From Tenuifilum sp040752515 (GTDB lineage: Bacteria; Bacteroidota; Bacteroidia; Bacteroidales; Tenuifilaceae), in assembly GCA_040752515.1 (NCBI GenBank), contig JBFMGQ010000017.1, forward strand, positions 1 to 64,000: a DNA stretch of 64,000 bases, in the 5' to 3' direction. The notes under the pieces are model-generated. The model ran no database searches, was not told the DNA's origin, and saw nothing but the letters and a program-made list of their open reading frames with translations. This document shows, one piece after another, positions 61,651-64,000 of the stretch. Within the stretch, counting starts at the first letter, position 1; the number at the start of each line of letters is the position of its first letter. The translations under genes and the position numbers were made by a program.

Positions 61651-63009
61651 TTAACTTAACTCCTTAATCATGGTTTCAATACCCTTGCGAAGTATAGCTT
61701 GCACCTCAGTTTTAGAGGGGCAAACGTACTCACAAAGTGCCATATCTTCCTCAACAACCTCATAAATACCAAGTTGCTCCATCCTATCGATATCGTTAGC
61801 CAGAATGGATTTGATTAGATGCATAGGATAAATATCCATGGGCAATACCTTCTCGTACTGTCCGGTGACCACCATAGCCCGATGCCCTCCATGCATGTTG
61901 GTATCGAGGGTAAAACGCTTGCCGGGAATTAACTTCGAAAGAAAAGCACGCGATGCGCTATGCTTATCCACCCCAGGAGCAATCCATCCAAAAAACTCAT
62001 GCTTATTCCCTTCGGGAATTACAGTTACCATATTATCGTAAAACCCTATGTAACCCAGCCTATCGACACGTGTTCCGGTTAGTACATTACCACTGATAAT
62101 GCGAACCTGGTTTTGTGTATTGATATTATCCTTAACTATACTCTCAATACTTGCACCGGAGATCAACTTGTAGAATCTGGGTTTAAGCACCTCGGAACCG
62201 GCAAGGGCTATTACCTTGGTTGCGTCATAAATACCTTTGAGGAAAAGACGTCCAATAATGATAACATCCAATGGGTTTACAACCCAAACCACTTCACCCT
62301 TATTTATTGGGTCGATGTGATGAATATGAACACCAACATTGCCTGCCGGATGTGGGCCGGAAAAGTAATGGAATTCAACTCCCTTGGCATCTGAAAAAGC
62401 TTTTGCAGCGGGGAAATCGGCATTAAGCCCCAAATGAACCTTGCCTGACGTTAACTTACGCAAGGCATCGATACCAGCTTGAAAAGCTTGTTCCTCGCCT
62501 TGAACGGCAAAATCCAAATCGGGTGCAAGGGGCGATGTATCGAAACAGGATATAAAGATCGATTTTGGTGTATCGGCCGGATTGGCAACTATACCAAATG
62601 GCCGCTGCTTAATGTATGGCCAAGCGCCGGCTTTGAGCAGCCTTGCAATAACCTCATCGCGGGTAAGCGCTTCGGGCGAAGCTGAACCAAAATCTTCGTA
62701 TACATTCTCGCCAACATCGGTCTTTACAACCACCTCGAGGATTACCCTTCGATCACCACGCCTTACGTCAACCAACGTTCCGCTGACAGGCGAAGAAAAA
62801 ACAACCTCTGGTCGATACTTGTCGTGAAATAAAGGCGAACCAGCCTTAACCTTTTCGCCAACCGCAACATTGAGCTTAGGCACAAGCCCAGGAAAATCGG
62901 TAGGCTTTACCCCGTAAGTTTCAGCTTTATCGAGGCGCACCAGCACCTTCTCAGCCAAACCCTTTAACGGGATATTCAATCCACGTTTGATTTTAATTGG
63001 TTTAGACAT
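61651..63009 (-). CDS. nqrA: Na+-translocating NADH:quinone reductase subunit A
   Basis: 452 residues, peripheral cytoplasmic subunit. KIKRGLNIPLKG at the N-terminus and MHGGHRAMVVTGQYEKVLPMDIYPMHLIKSIL in the C-terminal part are NqrA signatures. First gene of the operon nqrABCDEF, whose short gaps and overlaps indicate one transcript. Confidence 0.97.
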   Translation of the reverse strand: MSKPIKIKRGLNIPLKGLAEKVLVRLDKAETYGVKPTDFPGLVPKLNVAVGEKVKAGSPLFHDKYRPEVVFSSPVSGTLVDVRRGDRRVILEVVVKTDVGENVYEDFGSASPEALTRDEVIARLLKAGAWPYIKQRPFGIVANPADTPKSIFISCFDTSPLAPDLDFAVQGEEQAFQAGIDALRKLTSGKVHLGLNADFPAAKAFSDAKGVEFHYFSGPHPAGNVGVHIHHIDPINKGEVVWVVNPLDVIIIGRLFLKGIYDATKVIALAGSEVLKPRFYKLISGASIESIVKDNINTQNQVRIISGNVLTGTRVDRLGYIGFYDNMVTVIPEGNKHEFFGWIAPGVDKHSASRAFLSKLIPGKRFTLDTNMHGGHRAMVVTGQYEKVLPMDIYPMHLIKSILANDIDRMEQLGIYEVVEEDMALCEYVCPSKTEVQAILRKGIETMIKELS

Positions 63010-63030
63010 TATGATATTGTTTTGCTATAA

Positions 63031-63038
63031 CAAAATTA
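63031..63038 (-). promoter_or_regulatory. Possible -7 element of the nqr operon
   Basis: TAATTTTG on the minus strand, 22 bases before the nqrA start. No matching -33 TTTG at 19-21 bases, so weak. Confidence 0.35.
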
Positions 63039-63082
63039 TGCAATTTTGAACTTTTGGTTAAATAACCCTGGCACAAATGTAC

Positions 63083-63090
63083 TATCTTTG
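63083..63090 (+). promoter_or_regulatory. Possible -7 element of the DUF5103 gene
   Basis: TATCTTTG, 27 bases before the inferred start codon; a TTTG lies 26 bases upstream (63053-63056), longer than the normal spacing. Confidence 0.35.
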
Positions 63091-63117
63091 GTAAAACAAT
63101 GACAAAAATATCTATTG

Positions 63118-64000
63118 ATGTATATCAAGTATATCAGATATATAGATATTAAAATATCTATATTTTTTATTTGTCTAATGCTTAGTTATTTCTGTTACTC
63201 AAATAACAGAAATGGAGATGGAATTGTTCTCCAAAATCAAAAAAAATTATCGAATTACTGGGAATCACATATAAAATCGGTCAAGGCTTATAAAAGTGGA
63301 TTTGAACTTAACCAACCAATTGTTGAGTTAAGCACAGACGAAACCATAACCCTTGAATTCGACGACCTTTCAGAAACTATCGAGCAATTTGAATATACCA
63401 TTATACACTGCGACTACAACTGGCAACCCTCAAATATGGCATTCATGGAATATGCCGATGGGTTTGCATTTAACCCTTTATACGATTACCAGTATTCATC
63501 GGGCACTTTGGTGCAGTACAGACACTATACCCTTACAATTCCTAATAACAACTTAATGTTAAAACTCTCGGGCAACTACATTCTCCAAGTTGTTAAACAA
63601 AGCAATAGGGATGAAGTAATCCTTCAGCAACAATTTAGAGTTTACGAACCGGTTGTGAAAATTGACGCCCTTATACGTCAGCCTATAGAGCCCTACATGC
63701 AGCATACACACCAGCAAATGGAATTGGCTGTAAACATTGCACCGCTCGGTAAAATTGACCCCGGCACCGATATTGCAATACTTGTTAACCAGAACAACCA
63801 ATCCTACAATGAGTTACTTCTTAAAAATCCTCATTACTTAGATGGTAACAGGTTAATTTACCATACCTCAACATCACCTCTATTTGAAGGCGGAAATGAG
63901 TTTAGACAGCTAAATATTAAATCGTTTCACTACCAAACTCCTGAGGTTAAAGCCATAAATCAATTCGATGGAGTTTACCATACTTTACTAACCCCCGAGA
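63118..64000 (+). CDS. DUF5103 protein, type IX secretion system plug (partial, 3' cut)
   Basis: Open from ATG 63118 to the window end (294 codons, no stop). From this start the protein has a signal peptide (MYIKYIRYIDIKISIFFICL then MLSYFCYS). Starting at the inner ATG 63178 loses it. Family features: YTIIHCDYNWQPSNMAFMEYADGF, NPLYDYQYSSGTLVQYRHYTL and LSGNYILQVVKQ. DUF5103 proteins are reported as plug components of the type IX secretion translocon. Divergent from nqrA. Confidence 0.85.
   Translation, partial: MYIKYIRYIDIKISIFFICLMLSYFCYSNNRNGDGIVLQNQKKLSNYWESHIKSVKAYKSGFELNQPIVELSTDETITLEFDDLSETIEQFEYTIIHCDYNWQPSNMAFMEYADGFAFNPLYDYQYSSGTLVQYRHYTLTIPNNNLMLKLSGNYILQVVKQSNRDEVILQQQFRVYEPVVKIDALIRQPIEPYMQHTHQQMELAVNIAPLGKIDPGTDIAILVNQNNQSYNELLLKNPHYLDGNRLIYHTSTSPLFEGGNEFRQLNIKSFHYQTPEVKAINQFDGVYHTLLTPE

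Overview
The window reads as chromosomal DNA of a Bacteroidota bacterium, most likely Bacteroidales/Marinilabiliales-like; I cannot name a genus. Support: promoters of the Bacteroidota type (TTTG, about 19 bases, TAnnTTTG); weak or absent Shine-Dalgarno sequences; type IX secretion genes (PorT and a DUF5103 plug protein); a lipoprotein TamA relative (TamL); a complete Na+-translocating NADH:quinone reductase operon; and the tRNA-tuf-tRNA-secE-nusG-ribosomal protein-rpoBC order. An oxygen-sensitive class III ribonucleotide reductase indicates anaerobic growth. Almost everything is core chromosome; I see no prophage, insertion sequence or CRISPR array.

Layout. 1-581: tRNA-Pro(GGG) followed (minus strand) by a tandem array of about 111-base units. 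Each unit has a tRNA-Pro copy lacking its 5' acceptor strand, a perfect hairpin in place of the anticodon arm, and a terminator. 656-2944: phosphomannomutase and a Hanks-type kinase. 3201-5321: lipoprotein M3 peptidase. 5374-10150: cobalamin riboswitch, nrdD, nrdG and a YidE/AspT-type transporter packed as one operon, with a two-copy 15-base direct repeat upstream of the promoter. 10372-20645: CstA-like transporter, two small envelope proteins, a hybrid histidine kinase, then a probable envelope group (GtrA, PHP protein, GT39-like mannosyltransferase, alkaline phosphatase). 21221-23613: GH97 glucosidase and DUF3467.

23725-38379 is the information-processing block, all on the minus strand: rpsU, xerC/D, hpf, four tRNAs (Thr-Tyr-Gly-Thr), tuf, tRNA-Trp, secE, nusG, rplK, rplA, rplJ, rplL, rpoB, rpoC. 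Hairpins without T-runs lie in the rplL-rpoB and rpoB-rpoC gaps. 38490-46860: a ComEA-like helix-hairpin-helix protein, two Na+/amino-acid symporters (AGCS and NSS), class I aldolase, TamL and a divergent SpoU/TrmH methylase. 46863-49198: an unrecognised two-gene unit combining a membrane-anchored M15 peptidase and a 445-residue membrane protein. 49341-54695: FAD dehydrogenase (COG2509), PorT, UbiE/MenG and PurL. 54917-56918: an SDR, a YugP-type zinc protease and a small unknown protein. 57112-63009: nqrABCDEF. 63118-64000: 5' part of a DUF5103 type IX secretion plug gene, cut by the window edge.

How it fits together: Nqr makes a sodium gradient that the AGCS and NSS symporters could spend. 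UbiE/MenG supplies the menaquinone step for Nqr. PorT, the plug protein and TamL serve the outer membrane and secretion. The B12 riboswitch ties anaerobic nucleotide reduction, and probably the coupled transporter, to cobalamin supply. The least explained parts are the tRNA-Pro-derived array at the left edge, the repeat upstream of nrdD, and the M15 peptidase unit.
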